The notes beneath the pieces were generated by a model, which made no database searches, was not told where the DNA came from, and saw only the letters and a list, made by a program, of their open reading frames with translations. Position numbers and translations under genes: made by a program. DNA of 64,000 nucleotides. Origin: Limibacillus halophilus (GTDB taxonomy: Bacteria; Pseudomonadota; Alphaproteobacteria; Kiloniellales; CECT-8803). Shown piece by piece: positions 45,608-55,048 of this stretch. The first letter of the stretch is position 1; each line of letters starts with the position of its first letter. The DNA is taken from positions 434,001-498,000 of the forward strand of contig NZ_JACHXA010000001.1 in NCBI RefSeq assembly GCF_014191775.1. The letters run 5' to 3'.

Positions 45608-46207
45608 TCAGTAGACGGCAGGAGTCACGGTCCAGATCACTTGGCAAACTTCTTCGCCGATCGCCCAGAAGCGACATAACTGCCTGGCATCAAAAGCAAA
45701 TGCGTCCCCCGGCATAAGCTCGAACTGCTTGCCGTCAATCTCCAAACCCAGCGTACCGGAAACAACCGTCCCACACTTCGCGCCGTCTGGATTGTTATAA
45801 GGCTCTTTGCCGGAGCCGCCTTGGGGCTGGATGATGATTAGCATCATCTGTATTCCGGGGCAGGAGTCAGGCGTCATCAACTCCTTGGTCATACCCTTTT
45901 CACCCAGATCAAGAATGCGCCGATTAGCGGTGCGGACGATATAATCCGAGTCGTTCTTCTCGTCGGCCTCCTTCCCGTCGAACAGCCAGCCCATTGGCAT
46001 GTCCAATGCTTCGCAGATCTGCTTGAGGGAATGAAGCGAAGGAGCTGAAATACCGCGCTCTATATGGCTCAATTGGCCGATGGAGACGCCGCTGTTTTGT
46101 GCCACTACCGCAAGCGATAGCCCCCTGACCTTGCGGCGCAACCGCAGCTTCTGGCCAATCGAGCCGTCGATTTCCGATTTGCGCGTTCTCTTTTGCATCA
46201 AAGACAA
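45608..46207 (-). CDS. XRE-cupin transcriptional regulator (PuuR-like)
   Basis: 199 residues. An N-terminal XRE helix-turn-helix (LRLRRKVRGLSLAVVAQNSGVSIGQLSHIERGISAPSLHSLKQICEAL, about 20-67) is joined to a C-terminal cupin (GTVVSGTLGLEIDGKQFELMPGDAFAFDARQLCRFWAIG). PuuR and related regulators of amine catabolism have this layout. I take the TTG at 46205-46207 as start because GGGGAG is eight bases upstream; the ATG at 46198 is 17 bases away. It likely controls the downstream amine oxidase and the upstream exporter. Confidence 0.91.
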   Translation of the reverse strand: MSLMQKRTRKSEIDGSIGQKLRLRRKVRGLSLAVVAQNSGVSIGQLSHIERGISAPSLHSLKQICEALDMPMGWLFDGKEADEKNDSDYIVRTANRRILDLGEKGMTKELMTPDSCPGIQMMLIIIQPQGGSGKEPYNNPDGAKCGTVVSGTLGLEIDGKQFELMPGDAFAFDARQLCRFWAIGEEVCQVIWTVTPAVY

Positions 46208-46240
46208 AGGTATGACTCCCCTTCATTATTGTTGTTTTGC

Positions 46241-46249
46241 TTAGATTGA
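46241..46249. promoter_or_regulatory. TTAGATTGA element upstream of the XRE-cupin gene
   Basis: This 9-mer recurs exactly at 47484-47492 before the first hyuA gene, and a near copy (TAGATTAAA) lies at 47437-47445. All three are in short AT-rich promoter stretches around the PuuR-like regulator and its divergent neighbours. A shared regulator site is possible; the elements are short and AT-rich, so chance is not excluded. Confidence 0.3.
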
Positions 46250-46311
46250 AAAAAATACAAAAAAAATTCAACCGAAAATTTAGAATCAGACTGAAAAGAA
46301 ATCATCGGCTG

Positions 46312-47262
46312 TCAACCAGGAGTGTTGGTCTGCGGTGGCACGGCAGATCGTTGAAAGGATAGGAAGGCGCCAACCAAGATGAAAAGCGCGCTTATGAGCA
46401 GTGACGAATGAAGCGGCTCATCCAAAACAAGATTGCTCAGAAACACGCCGAAAACAGGTGAGAGGAGCAGAAACTGCCCCGCGCTTGCGGCCGATATCCT
46501 GCTGAGCGCTTGTGCCCAGCACCAGAAGCCGAAGCTGGTAGGCACGATCCAGTTGTACAATAAGATGGCTAGGTACTGCGGCGTCGGGCTAAAGGCAGTC
46601 CCTCGCTCCATGATCATGGCCAAGAGCGATACCGATACCGCTGCAACAGCCAACTGCCAGAACACCTGTTGCCAGAAGCTGCTGCGCCAGCGCCGGGTTC
46701 TGTATAGCACGGCGCCGGTGGCCCAGCCGATGGTGGCGATCAAGGCGATGGCTGAACCGAGAAAGGCATTGCCGCTATCCCAGGTCATTGTCCAGGGCTC
46801 GGTGAGCAGCACCAGACCCAATAAACCTAAGGCGCCGCCGGCAACCGCGGTCGGTGTCGTGCGCTCACCCAGCAACCAGATACTAATCAGCAGCGCCCAA
46901 ACCGGCATGGAGTAAGCGATCAAAACGGTCCTGCTTGCTTCGATCCAGAGCATGGCAATTGAGGTCAAGCCGGTCATCAAGGCGACCTGTAGAAAGCCGA
47001 TGGCGCCGAGCAAGAGCCGCTCGCCCGGCTCCGGCAGCAGGACTCTGCCCCTGCCAAGCGAAACCAGGCATAGGCCGACGATGGCTGTCGCCCCCAGAAA
47101 GCGCAGGGCGTTGAAGGTCAAGGGGCCGCTATCCTGTAGGGCCAACTTGACCCAAGTGTAGTTACCCCCCCAGGCAAAGACGAGGACGCTTAGGAACAGC
47201 AATGTGATGATCACGTATTTAGGTGTGTTCGCCGCCGTCGCTGGCGTTTGTGCTGTCGGCAT
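46312..47262 (-). CDS. DMT superfamily transporter (EamA, RhaT-like)
   Basis: 316 residues with ten predicted membrane spans in two EamA repeats (LLFLSVLVFAWGGNYTWVKLAL near 20; AGGALGLLGLVLLTEPW near 140; second repeat from 'GNAFLGSAIALIATIGWATGAVLY'). DMT proteins export metabolites or amino acids. It precedes the PuuR-like regulator on the same strand (104 bp) and is divergent from hyuA. The transported compound is unknown. Confidence 0.92.
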   Translation of the reverse strand: MPTAQTPATAANTPKYVIITLLFLSVLVFAWGGNYTWVKLALQDSGPLTFNALRFLGATAIVGLCLVSLGRGRVLLPEPGERLLLGAIGFLQVALMTGLTSIAMLWIEASRTVLIAYSMPVWALLISIWLLGERTTPTAVAGGALGLLGLVLLTEPWTMTWDSGNAFLGSAIALIATIGWATGAVLYRTRRWRSSFWQQVFWQLAVAAVSVSLLAMIMERGTAFSPTPQYLAILLYNWIVPTSFGFWCWAQALSRISAASAGQFLLLSPVFGVFLSNLVLDEPLHSSLLISALFILVGAFLSFQRSAVPPQTNTPG

Positions 47263-47483
47263 CAGGTGTGCACTCTCAATCTTTCAAGATGTCCCAAATG
47301 GAATCGACCCCGCCGCGAAAAGGCGCGTTTGTTTCCCTGATCCGATCGGTGCTCCCAGCGTCGTCTTGAGGGAGGCGGCACAGCACATTCCAGGGCATTA
47401 TTTCCTGCTCATCGTCTTTGGTGTTCGCCGCTAATGTAGATTAAAGTTTCGTTTTTGCAAAAATTTTTATAGAAAATATTCAA

Positions 47484-47492
47484 TTAGATTGA
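47484..47492. promoter_or_regulatory. TTAGATTGA element upstream of hyuA
   Basis: Second exact copy of the 9-mer at 46241-46249, placed 56 bp before the hyuA start, in the 285-bp divergent region 47263-47547 between the DMT transporter and hyuA. Apart from this, the near copy at 47437 and AT-rich promoter-like sequence, I see nothing in that region. Confidence 0.3.
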
Positions 47493-47547
47493 TAGTCGTA
47501 ATGGAACTGCATCGGCAGATCGATGAGAAAACTGGAGGAGAGTATAG

Positions 47548-49563
47548 ATGCGCGTTGGCGTCGAAGTCGGGGGAACCTTTACGGACCTGGTAGCTATCGG
47601 AAAGGAAGGAATACGTGTCGCCAAGGTGCCGAGTGTCCCTTCCCGTCCGGACGAAGGCGCCTTTAATGCGTTGCTTGCCAGCGGGCTGACGATCGCCGAG
47701 ATCGAGGATCTGGCTCACGGATCAACCGTGGCTACCAACGCTGTTCTGGAGCGTAAAGGCTTTCCGACCGCTTTCGTGACAACCGAAGGATTCCGGGACA
47801 TCCTGGCGCTGCAACGCCACAACCGCACGAGCATTTACGATCTAGAGTATCAGAAGCCCGCGCCGGTGGTTAAGCGCGCCGATTGCTTCGAAGTTTCGGA
47901 ACGTATCTTGGCTGACGGCAGCGTGCTTACTGCGTTGGACGAAGCCAAGGTGGAGACGGCATTGATTCCCGCGCTTAAGAACGGTGGTTATGAAGCTGTC
48001 GCCGTTTGCTTGCTGAATGCCTATGCGAACCCGGCACACGAGGAGCAGCTTCGATCGATCATTCAGGCGCGGCTTCCGGATTTGCACGTGACCTTGTCTT
48101 CCGCTGTGACGCGCGAGTTTCGCGAGTATGAGCGGGCATCGACGGCAGCGATTTCCGCCTATGTTCAGCCGGTGATCGACCGCTATATCGGGCGTTTCGA
48201 GGGGCGCCTTGCGGAGAATGGATTCAAAGGTCGGTTCAGTGTCATGCAGTCCAACGGCGGACGCCTGCCCGCCGAGGCCATGCGTCAAAGCGCTGTGACC
48301 GCCTTGCTTTCCGGCCCGGCCGCTGGCGTCATGGGCGCCACACGGCAAGCCAGCCGGTCCGGCTACGAGAATCTCATTACGCTGGATATCGGAGGGACTT
48401 CTACCGATGTCAGCGTCGTTACCGGCGGAAAGCCCGGCCTGACGAACGAGTTCATGATCGACGGTCTGCCGGTAAGGATTCCGGTCATCGACATCAATAC
48501 CGTCGGCGCCGGCGGCGGCAGCATTATCTGGATCGATGAAGGAGGCATGCTGCGCGCCGGACCGCAATCCGCGGGCGCCGACCCCGGCCCGGCGTGTTAC
48601 GGTCGCGGCGGTAAGTTGCCGACGATCACAGACGCACATGTCATCCGTCAGACCATGCGCCCCGAAGCTTTTCTCGGCGGTCGCATGCAGATTGACCCGG
48701 AAGCGTCGCGCGCAGTCTTCAAGCCGATTGCCGAGCACTTTGGCATGACGTTGGAGGAAGCTGCGGATAGCGCGATCCAATTGGCGAATGCGAACATCGT
48801 TCGCGCCATTCAGCTTATCTCGACCGAGCGCGGCAAGGACCCGCGTGACTATGTGATGATTCCCTATGGCGGTGCCGGGCCTTTGCACGCGGCCCAGGTG
48901 GCCCAGGATCTGGGCATCCGCACCATTGTCGTACCGCCCAATGCAGGTGTCATGTCGGCCTACGGCCTGATCGCCTCCGATTTTGTTCAGTTTGAGAGCA
49001 TGACCCACCGTGCCGTCGTCGATGTTGGGGCCGGCGACCTGGTGCGCGGCATTTTCAAGGAAATGAAGGATCGGGCGCTGACGCGCTTCCACGAACTGGG
49101 GCTAGATAGCAATCTTCGACTGGATTTCATCGCGGATATGCGTTTCGTCGGCCAGGCCTTTGAGGTGCCTGTTGCCTTGAGCGAGGCGGAGGTGGCCAAG
49201 CTGGACGGCGCCGCAATTCAGCGGCTTTTCGGCACCGCTCACGAGAAGATCTATTTCTTTGGCGCCAGCTCGGATAAGCCGATCGAGTTTGTGTCCTTCC
49301 GATTGGGTATTTCCGCCGAGTTGGCGGATCTGCCGGTGCTGGTCGAGACCGGTGATTACAGTGTCGAAGCCAGTGAGATCGAACTCTTTGATCAACGCCA
49401 GAAGTGGCAGGGCACCCTGATGAGCCGCAGCCAGATCGGCGATGGGCAAATCTTGACAGGGCCGATGCTGCTGGAGGATTCGACCTCTACTTTATTCGTG
49501 CCTGCCGGCTGGAGCGCGGCGCAGGACGAGAACCACAATTTGATTCTGACGAGGGCCGAATAA
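47548..49563 (+). CDS. hyuA: Hydantoinase/oxoprolinase subunit A (HyuA family), first copy
   Basis: 671 residues, full length. The ASKHA-type nucleotide fold shows VGVEVGGTFTDLVAIG (3-18), HGSTVATNAVLERKG (52-66), LDIGGTSTDVSVV (about 280) and GAGGGSIIWIDEGGMLRAGPQSAGADPGPACYG. Together with HyuB it hydrolyses a cyclic amide (5-oxoproline, N-methylhydantoin, hydantoin) or carboxylates acetone-like ketones, with ATP. GGAGGAG eight bases upstream marks a strong start. It is first in a hyuA-hyuB-hyuA-hyuB-dctQ-dctM-nitrilase operon. Confidence 0.94.
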   Translation: MRVGVEVGGTFTDLVAIGKEGIRVAKVPSVPSRPDEGAFNALLASGLTIAEIEDLAHGSTVATNAVLERKGFPTAFVTTEGFRDILALQRHNRTSIYDLEYQKPAPVVKRADCFEVSERILADGSVLTALDEAKVETALIPALKNGGYEAVAVCLLNAYANPAHEEQLRSIIQARLPDLHVTLSSAVTREFREYERASTAAISAYVQPVIDRYIGRFEGRLAENGFKGRFSVMQSNGGRLPAEAMRQSAVTALLSGPAAGVMGATRQASRSGYENLITLDIGGTSTDVSVVTGGKPGLTNEFMIDGLPVRIPVIDINTVGAGGGSIIWIDEGGMLRAGPQSAGADPGPACYGRGGKLPTITDAHVIRQTMRPEAFLGGRMQIDPEASRAVFKPIAEHFGMTLEEAADSAIQLANANIVRAIQLISTERGKDPRDYVMIPYGGAGPLHAAQVAQDLGIRTIVVPPNAGVMSAYGLIASDFVQFESMTHRAVVDVGAGDLVRGIFKEMKDRALTRFHELGLDSNLRLDFIADMRFVGQAFEVPVALSEAEVAKLDGAAIQRLFGTAHEKIYFFGASSDKPIEFVSFRLGISAELADLPVLVETGDYSVEASEIELFDQRQKWQGTLMSRSQIGDGQILTGPMLLEDSTSTLFVPAGWSAAQDENHNLILTRAE

Positions 49564-51263
49564 TGCCGGAAGCAAATACAAGGACCGATATCATGAGCAC
49601 ATTAGACCCAGTTGACTATGCGGTCATCAGCCAAGGTTTGATCGCGGCGGCCCGTGAAATGGGCGCCAAGTTGATCCGCTCGGCATACTCCACCATCGTC
49701 CGAGAGGCCTCCGACGCTTCCGCCGCACTCCTGGACAGAGATGGGAACGTTGTTGCCCAAGCGGAACTCATCCCGATGCAACTCGGTCCGATGGCCGACA
49801 CCTTCCGCGCTTGTGCGGCGCTCTATCCGGTCGATGAGCTTGTTGAAGGCGATTTCTACATCAACAACGATCCCTTCGCAGGTGGTCAGCATCTACAGGA
49901 CGTATTCATTTATTCGCCGATCTTTGTCGACGGGAAGGTAATCGGATTTGCCGGCACAGTTGCTCACCACCTTGACCTTGGCGGTGGCAACCCCGGCCTG
50001 ACCACGGCCGCAGCGGACGTTCATGCCGAAGGCTTTATCTTTCCGCCATCCAAGTACAACCTGAAGCGGGATTGGTACGGTGGGCCGTTGGAGCGTCTGG
50101 TGGCCGCGAATATTCGCGTGCCCGCCCAGACCATCGGCGACTTCAACGCGCAGTTCGCCGCCAACGCGATCGGCGGTCAGCGCGTCACGCAGATCTGTGA
50201 GAAATATGGAGTGGATTCGGTCACTGCGGTCATGACCGAACTGATGGACTACTCGGAGCGCCGATTCCGTGCTGCGCTGATCGAAATTCCGGACGGTACT
50301 TATTATGGCGAAGACGCCTTGGACGATGACGGCCTGACCGACAAGCCGCTTGAGGTCAAGGCAACCCTTGTTGTTAAGGGCGACACCATCAGTGTCGACT
50401 TTGCCGGTAGCTGCCCGCAGGTGACCCGTAATCTGAACTGCCCGTTCTCTTCTACGGTTTCCTCAACACTCAGTGCCATTAAATCGGTTCTGACCAGTCC
50501 TGACATTCCCTTCAATGAGGGTGTAAAGCGGCCGATCAGCATCACGGCGCCAAAGGGCTCCCTGCTGAACCCCAACTACCCGGCGCCGGTGCGCGCCCGC
50601 ATGGAAGCCGGATATCGTTGCTTCAATGCCGTGATGAAGGCTTTGGCACAGATCGTGCCGGACCGGGTCATTGCGGGTGGGAACGATACGACAACAGTCA
50701 CCTCGATCTCGCATTTGGACGAGGGCAAGTACCGCGTCTATCTGGAAGTGTTTGGCGGCGGCTACGGCGCGTCATTAAATACGGACGGCTGTGATGCCGT
50801 CGATGCTCCGCTTTCCAATTGCGCCAATACGCCGATTGAGGCGACGGATATGGACTTCTCCCATTTTCGGATTGTCGGTTATGGCTTGCTGCCGGATTCT
50901 TGCGGCCATGGCCGCCATCGCGGCGGCCTCGGCTTTTACCGTCGTTATGAAATCCTCAAGGACGACGTCAATTTTGCGATCTATGCCGATCGATTCCGCC
51001 TGTCTCCCTATGGTCTGTTTGGCGGCACCGATGGAGAGGTCGCGCGTTGTGAGGTGGAGCGGGGCGGTGAGATCATTTCGGTGAAAAGCAAGGACATGCT
51101 GGATCTCCGCAAGGGCGATATTCTGACCCTTTATACCGCGGGCGGGGCAGGTTATGGCCCGGTCGGCGAACGGCCAAGCGAGGCCGTTCGGAGGGATGTC
51201 GAGCATGGCTATATCACGCCGGAGACCGCCAAGTCGGTCTATGGTTTTGAAGCGGCGGAGTGA
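49563..51263 (+). CDS. hyuB: Hydantoinase/oxoprolinase subunit B (HyuB family), first copy
   Basis: 566 residues. The ATG at 49563 overlaps the hyuA stop (TAATG); an internal ATG at 49593 has its own AAGGA and is an alternative. Family segments: LDPVDYAVISQGLIAAAREMGAKLIRSAYS, EASDASAALLDRDGNVVAQAELIP, INNDPFAGGQHLQDVFIYSPIF, HHLDLGGGNPG, and YTAGGAGYGPVGERP at the end. It supplies the hydrolytic metal site for HyuA. Substrate cannot be read off. Confidence 0.94.
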   Translation: MPEANTRTDIMSTLDPVDYAVISQGLIAAAREMGAKLIRSAYSTIVREASDASAALLDRDGNVVAQAELIPMQLGPMADTFRACAALYPVDELVEGDFYINNDPFAGGQHLQDVFIYSPIFVDGKVIGFAGTVAHHLDLGGGNPGLTTAAADVHAEGFIFPPSKYNLKRDWYGGPLERLVAANIRVPAQTIGDFNAQFAANAIGGQRVTQICEKYGVDSVTAVMTELMDYSERRFRAALIEIPDGTYYGEDALDDDGLTDKPLEVKATLVVKGDTISVDFAGSCPQVTRNLNCPFSSTVSSTLSAIKSVLTSPDIPFNEGVKRPISITAPKGSLLNPNYPAPVRARMEAGYRCFNAVMKALAQIVPDRVIAGGNDTTTVTSISHLDEGKYRVYLEVFGGGYGASLNTDGCDAVDAPLSNCANTPIEATDMDFSHFRIVGYGLLPDSCGHGRHRGGLGFYRRYEILKDDVNFAIYADRFRLSPYGLFGGTDGEVARCEVERGGEIISVKSKDMLDLRKGDILTLYTAGGAGYGPVGERPSEAVRRDVEHGYITPETAKSVYGFEAAE

Positions 51264-51269
51264 AGTAGC

Positions 51270-53327
51270 ATGGCAACGGATGAGCGTGAGGTTAGCCTTG
51301 GCATCGATATTGGGGGAACCTTCACCGATATCGTTTGTGTGACAGACGACGGACCGAAAATTTTCAAGGTTCCTTCGACACGGTCCAACCCAAGCATCGC
51401 CGTCAGAAACGCTATCGCGCAGCTCAAAGACGAGCATGGGGTTGCGCCTGATAGCATCACCCGTTTTGCCCACGGCACGACGGTGGCGACCAACGCTGTG
51501 CTGGAGCGCAAGGGTGCCAGGATCGGCATCATCGCAACGCGCGGTTTCAAGGATGTGCTCGAGATCGGACGCCAGATGCGGCGGGAGATGTATGACCTGA
51601 AGCTAAGGTCGCAGACTCCTGCTTGGCTAGCGCCAGGCGCTCGGCGTGTTGAAGTCGATGAGCGTGTATCCGCGGATGGCTCGGTCGTTACAGCGCTTTC
51701 CATGGATAGCGTCCGTCTCGCCGTTGATGAATTGCTGGAACAGAAAGTCGAGGCCATCGCCGTAACGCTGCTGTTTTCATTCTTGAATCCGGCTCATGAG
51801 CGCGCGATTGCGGCCTACATTGCCGAGGTGGCACCTGATCTGCCGGTTTCGTTGTCCTCTGAAGTAGATCCGGCCTTCCGAGAGTACGAACGTACGGTCG
51901 TTACGGCTTTCGACAGCTATGTGAAGCCGGTCGTCGATCGCTACCTGCGGGAAATGGAGGAATCGCTTGCGGCCTCTGGGATGCCTGCGCCATTGCAGAT
52001 CATGCAGTCGCGTGGTGGACTTGCGATCTCTTCCGTTGCACGGCTTCGTCCGGTGAGGCTGTTCCTCTCCGGTCCCGCTGGTGGCGTGATTGGCGGACTT
52101 TCCGAATCCGCCCAAGCAGGCATTGATAAAATTATCACGATCGATGTTGGTGGCACCTCCAGCGATATTGCCTTGGTTGACGGCGGTGAGGCGCTTGTAC
52201 GTTCGGAAACGTCGATAGCTGGATATAGTGTACGCGTACCTATGGTTGATATTGAAACCTTGGGGGCCGGCGGCGGCAGTCTTGTCTGGTTGGATTCCGC
52301 GAAGGGTATGCGCGTTGGGCCGGAATCCGCTGGTGCAGAACCGGGCCCCGTCTGTTATGGCCGGGGCGGTACGCAGCCGACCGTGACGGATGCATCAATT
52401 GTTCTGGGCTATCTCGATCCCGGCTATTTTGCTGGCGGCACGTTGCGGCTCGATCCGGCATTGGCGGAGGACGCCATCCGCAGGGAAGTGGCCGAGCCAA
52501 TGGGGTTCTCGGTGCCGGAAGCGGCTCTTGGCATCCATCGGATAGCCAACGCTCAGATGGCCGAAGGCATTCGTCTGGTGTCTTTGAACAGAGGCTTGGA
52601 CCCACGCGAGTTCGTGCTGGTTCCTCTGGGTGGTGCAGGCGCTCTCCATGCGGTGCCGCTGGCGGAGGAGCTTGGTATTCGGCGCGTTCTAGTGCCTCGC
52701 TATCCGGGCGTCCTTTCCGCGGCGGGTTTGTTGGCAGCGCCCATCGAGCATGAGGTTGCCGCCGCTTATCCGATGCCCTTGAACGACGCCATTACGGACG
52801 ACCTTGCGAAGTTTCTTTCGACACTGGACGCCCAGGCGGGGGACCTTATGGCCGCCGAGAACCTGTCCGGCCTGAAGGTTGAGACCCGTTACTCCGCCGA
52901 TGTTTGCTACATGGGCCAAAGTTCAACATTGGAGGTGGTGTTGGACCTGTCCGGCACCGATCCCATCGGGGCATTGTACAAGCGCTTCGAGGAAACCCAC
53001 CGCCGCATCTTTGGTCACGCCACGGGCGCGCCTGCAAGGATCGTCAATCTGAGGACCGTCCATCGGGCGCAGCTCGCGCCGCCCAATCTGACGGCGCGGG
53101 CGAATGGTGCTGCCAAGCAAGCGCATAAGGGATCGCGACTCGCTTGGTTCGAGGGCCTTTCTTCAGCGGTGGAGACAGCGGTTTACGATCGCGATGGCCT
53201 GACGTCGGGCGAGCGTTTCGAAGGTCCGGCCATTGTCGAGCAGTCGGATACCACGACCCTTGTGCCGCCCGGTTGGCAGGCCCTGGTCGTCGAGGGAAAT
53301 TCTCTGCTCATCGAGCGCAAGGAGTAA
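51270..53327 (+). CDS. hyuA: Hydantoinase/oxoprolinase subunit A (HyuA family), second copy
   Basis: 685 residues. The same motifs appear in diverged form: GIDIGGTFTDIVCV (11-24), HGTTVATNAVLERKGARIGIIATRGFKDVLEIGRQMR, TIDVGGTSSDIALVDGGE, ETLGAGGGSLVWLD. The sequence differs widely from the first copy, so this is an old duplication or an independent acquisition, with perhaps a second substrate or stereochemistry. It starts six bases after the first hyuB stop and overlaps the next gene region. Confidence 0.94.
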   Translation: MATDEREVSLGIDIGGTFTDIVCVTDDGPKIFKVPSTRSNPSIAVRNAIAQLKDEHGVAPDSITRFAHGTTVATNAVLERKGARIGIIATRGFKDVLEIGRQMRREMYDLKLRSQTPAWLAPGARRVEVDERVSADGSVVTALSMDSVRLAVDELLEQKVEAIAVTLLFSFLNPAHERAIAAYIAEVAPDLPVSLSSEVDPAFREYERTVVTAFDSYVKPVVDRYLREMEESLAASGMPAPLQIMQSRGGLAISSVARLRPVRLFLSGPAGGVIGGLSESAQAGIDKIITIDVGGTSSDIALVDGGEALVRSETSIAGYSVRVPMVDIETLGAGGGSLVWLDSAKGMRVGPESAGAEPGPVCYGRGGTQPTVTDASIVLGYLDPGYFAGGTLRLDPALAEDAIRREVAEPMGFSVPEAALGIHRIANAQMAEGIRLVSLNRGLDPREFVLVPLGGAGALHAVPLAEELGIRRVLVPRYPGVLSAAGLLAAPIEHEVAAAYPMPLNDAITDDLAKFLSTLDAQAGDLMAAENLSGLKVETRYSADVCYMGQSSTLEVVLDLSGTDPIGALYKRFEETHRRIFGHATGAPARIVNLRTVHRAQLAPPNLTARANGAAKQAHKGSRLAWFEGLSSAVETAVYDRDGLTSGERFEGPAIVEQSDTTTLVPPGWQALVVEGNSLLIERKE

Positions 53328-53332
53328 TGAAG

Positions 53333-55030
53333 ATGGTTTCGAAAACAGTTGGTGGCGTCGATCCGATTACGTTGGAAGTCGTTCGAAACAAGCTGGACGG
53401 AATCGCCCAGGAAATGGAGGTCACGCTCTTCAAGAGTTCTTGTTCCCCCATTGTCAAGGAAGGGCTGGACGCCTCAGCATCGCTTTTCATGCTGGACGGC
53501 ACGACGCTTTCACAGGCTTGTGCCGTGCCAATCCACCTGGGCACACTGATACCGGCGGTCGCCGAGATCATTCGGAAGTTCCCTCCCGAGACCATGACCG
53601 ACGGCGATATTTACCTGCTGAACGATCCCTACCATGGGGGTACGCATCTACCCGATATCGCGGTCGTGATGCCAATTTTCGCCAACGGCCGACCGGTGGC
53701 GTTGGCGGCTACCATGACCCATCACCAGGACGTCGGCGGAATGAGCGCCGGATCGGTGCCCACGAACTCTACTGAGATTTACCAGGAAGGCCTGCGGTTG
53801 CCCGCTGTTCGTTGGGCGCACGGTGGCGTATTCGACGAAACACTGACAGCCTTGCTGCGGCTGAATGTCCGGATTCCGGATATCTTCCTGGGAGATTTAC
53901 ATGCTCAGATTGCGGCCTGCAAGATCGGTGCATTACGCCTCGCGGGATTGGTGGACAAGCATGGCAACAACGCCTGTTTGACGATGTTCCAGTTGCTGAT
54001 CGAGCGCGCCGAAGCCATGACCCGCGATGCCTTGAAGAAAATTCCGAACGGCACCTACCGCTTCACCGATTGGTTGGATAATGACGGAATCGATCTGGAC
54101 AAACGGGTTCGCGTCGAAGTCGCGGTCACTCTTGCGGACGGCGATATCCATTTCGACCTGACGGGCAGCAGCCCGCAGGTGCGCGGTCCGATCAACTGCG
54201 TACCCTCGGGCAGCCTGGCCGCTGCCTGCTATGCGGTACGGGCCGTTACCGACCCGTCGATCCCCAACAATGGCGGGTGTTTCAAGCCCATCCGTCTCAC
54301 TTTGCCAGAGGGTACATTAGTCAATCCGAAGTCGCCGGCGCCGGTAAATGCGCGGACCGCGACAATCAAGCGGATCACCGGCTGCATGCTTTCGGCGCTT
54401 GCCGAGGCGCTGCCCGGCAAAGTTCCCGCCCCCAACGCGGGTCAGTTGCTTGTCATGGCTTTTGGTGGTGCGCGGCGCTCGGGCGAGGCCTTCGTGACTG
54501 GGGAGTTGATCGCGGGCGGTAGTGGCGCCGGTAACGATCTGGATGGTGTCGATGCGATAGAGACTGACGCAACGAACTGTATGAATCTGCCTGCCGAAGC
54601 CATGGAGATGGAGGCGCCTTTGCGCATCAACAGGGTTGCGTTGCGCCGGGATTCCGGCGGCGCCGGGTCTTCGCGCGGGGGCCTTGGTGTGATCAAGGAG
54701 TTCGAGATTCTCGACGATGTAAGTGGGCCGGTGTCTTTCTCCCACCGTGGCGAGCGCCATTTCGTTCCGGCCGGCGGACTTAACGGTGGCAAGGAAGGCG
54801 GGGTCGCCAGGTCCCGGATTTTCAGGGTCGACGGCGCAGTTGAGGAGATTCGCTCCAAGACCGTAACACAACTTCACCGGGGCGATCGTCTGGTGGTCGA
54901 AACTGCAGGTGGAGGTGGATGGGGCGAGCCTGAAAAGCGTGCCAACTCAGCCATTGCATCGGACATTGCAAACGGTAAGGTGTCGCCCGAATCGGCCGCC
55001 GAATCCTACGGCTGGAACGGCGGATCATAA
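53333..55030 (+). CDS. hyuB: Hydantoinase/oxoprolinase subunit B (HyuB family), second copy
   Basis: 565 residues. Two ATGs, 53327 (overlapping the hyuA stop) and 53333, compete; AAGGAG is eight bases from the second and only two from the first, so I chose 53333. Family segments: VDPITLEVVRNKLDGIAQEMEVTLFKSSCSPIVKEGLDASASLF, LNDPYHGGTHLPDIAVVMPIF, HHQDVGGMSAGSVPTNSTEIYQEGLRLP, and VETAGGGGWGEP. It pairs with the second HyuA. The 'SSCSP' segment replaces 'RSAYS' of the first copy, typical of a separate HyuB clade. Confidence 0.94.
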   Translation: MVSKTVGGVDPITLEVVRNKLDGIAQEMEVTLFKSSCSPIVKEGLDASASLFMLDGTTLSQACAVPIHLGTLIPAVAEIIRKFPPETMTDGDIYLLNDPYHGGTHLPDIAVVMPIFANGRPVALAATMTHHQDVGGMSAGSVPTNSTEIYQEGLRLPAVRWAHGGVFDETLTALLRLNVRIPDIFLGDLHAQIAACKIGALRLAGLVDKHGNNACLTMFQLLIERAEAMTRDALKKIPNGTYRFTDWLDNDGIDLDKRVRVEVAVTLADGDIHFDLTGSSPQVRGPINCVPSGSLAAACYAVRAVTDPSIPNNGGCFKPIRLTLPEGTLVNPKSPAPVNARTATIKRITGCMLSALAEALPGKVPAPNAGQLLVMAFGGARRSGEAFVTGELIAGGSGAGNDLDGVDAIETDATNCMNLPAEAMEMEAPLRINRVALRRDSGGAGSSRGGLGVIKEFEILDDVSGPVSFSHRGERHFVPAGGLNGGKEGGVARSRIFRVDGAVEEIRSKTVTQLHRGDRLVVETAGGGGWGEPEKRANSAIASDIANGKVSPESAAESYGWNGGS

Positions 55031-55048
55031 GAGTTCTAGGGGAGAGAA

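Noticed and set aside
47842-49092. A 416-codon minus-strand open frame opposite hyuA
   Set aside because: No family motifs, and it lies entirely antisense to a well-supported HyuA gene.
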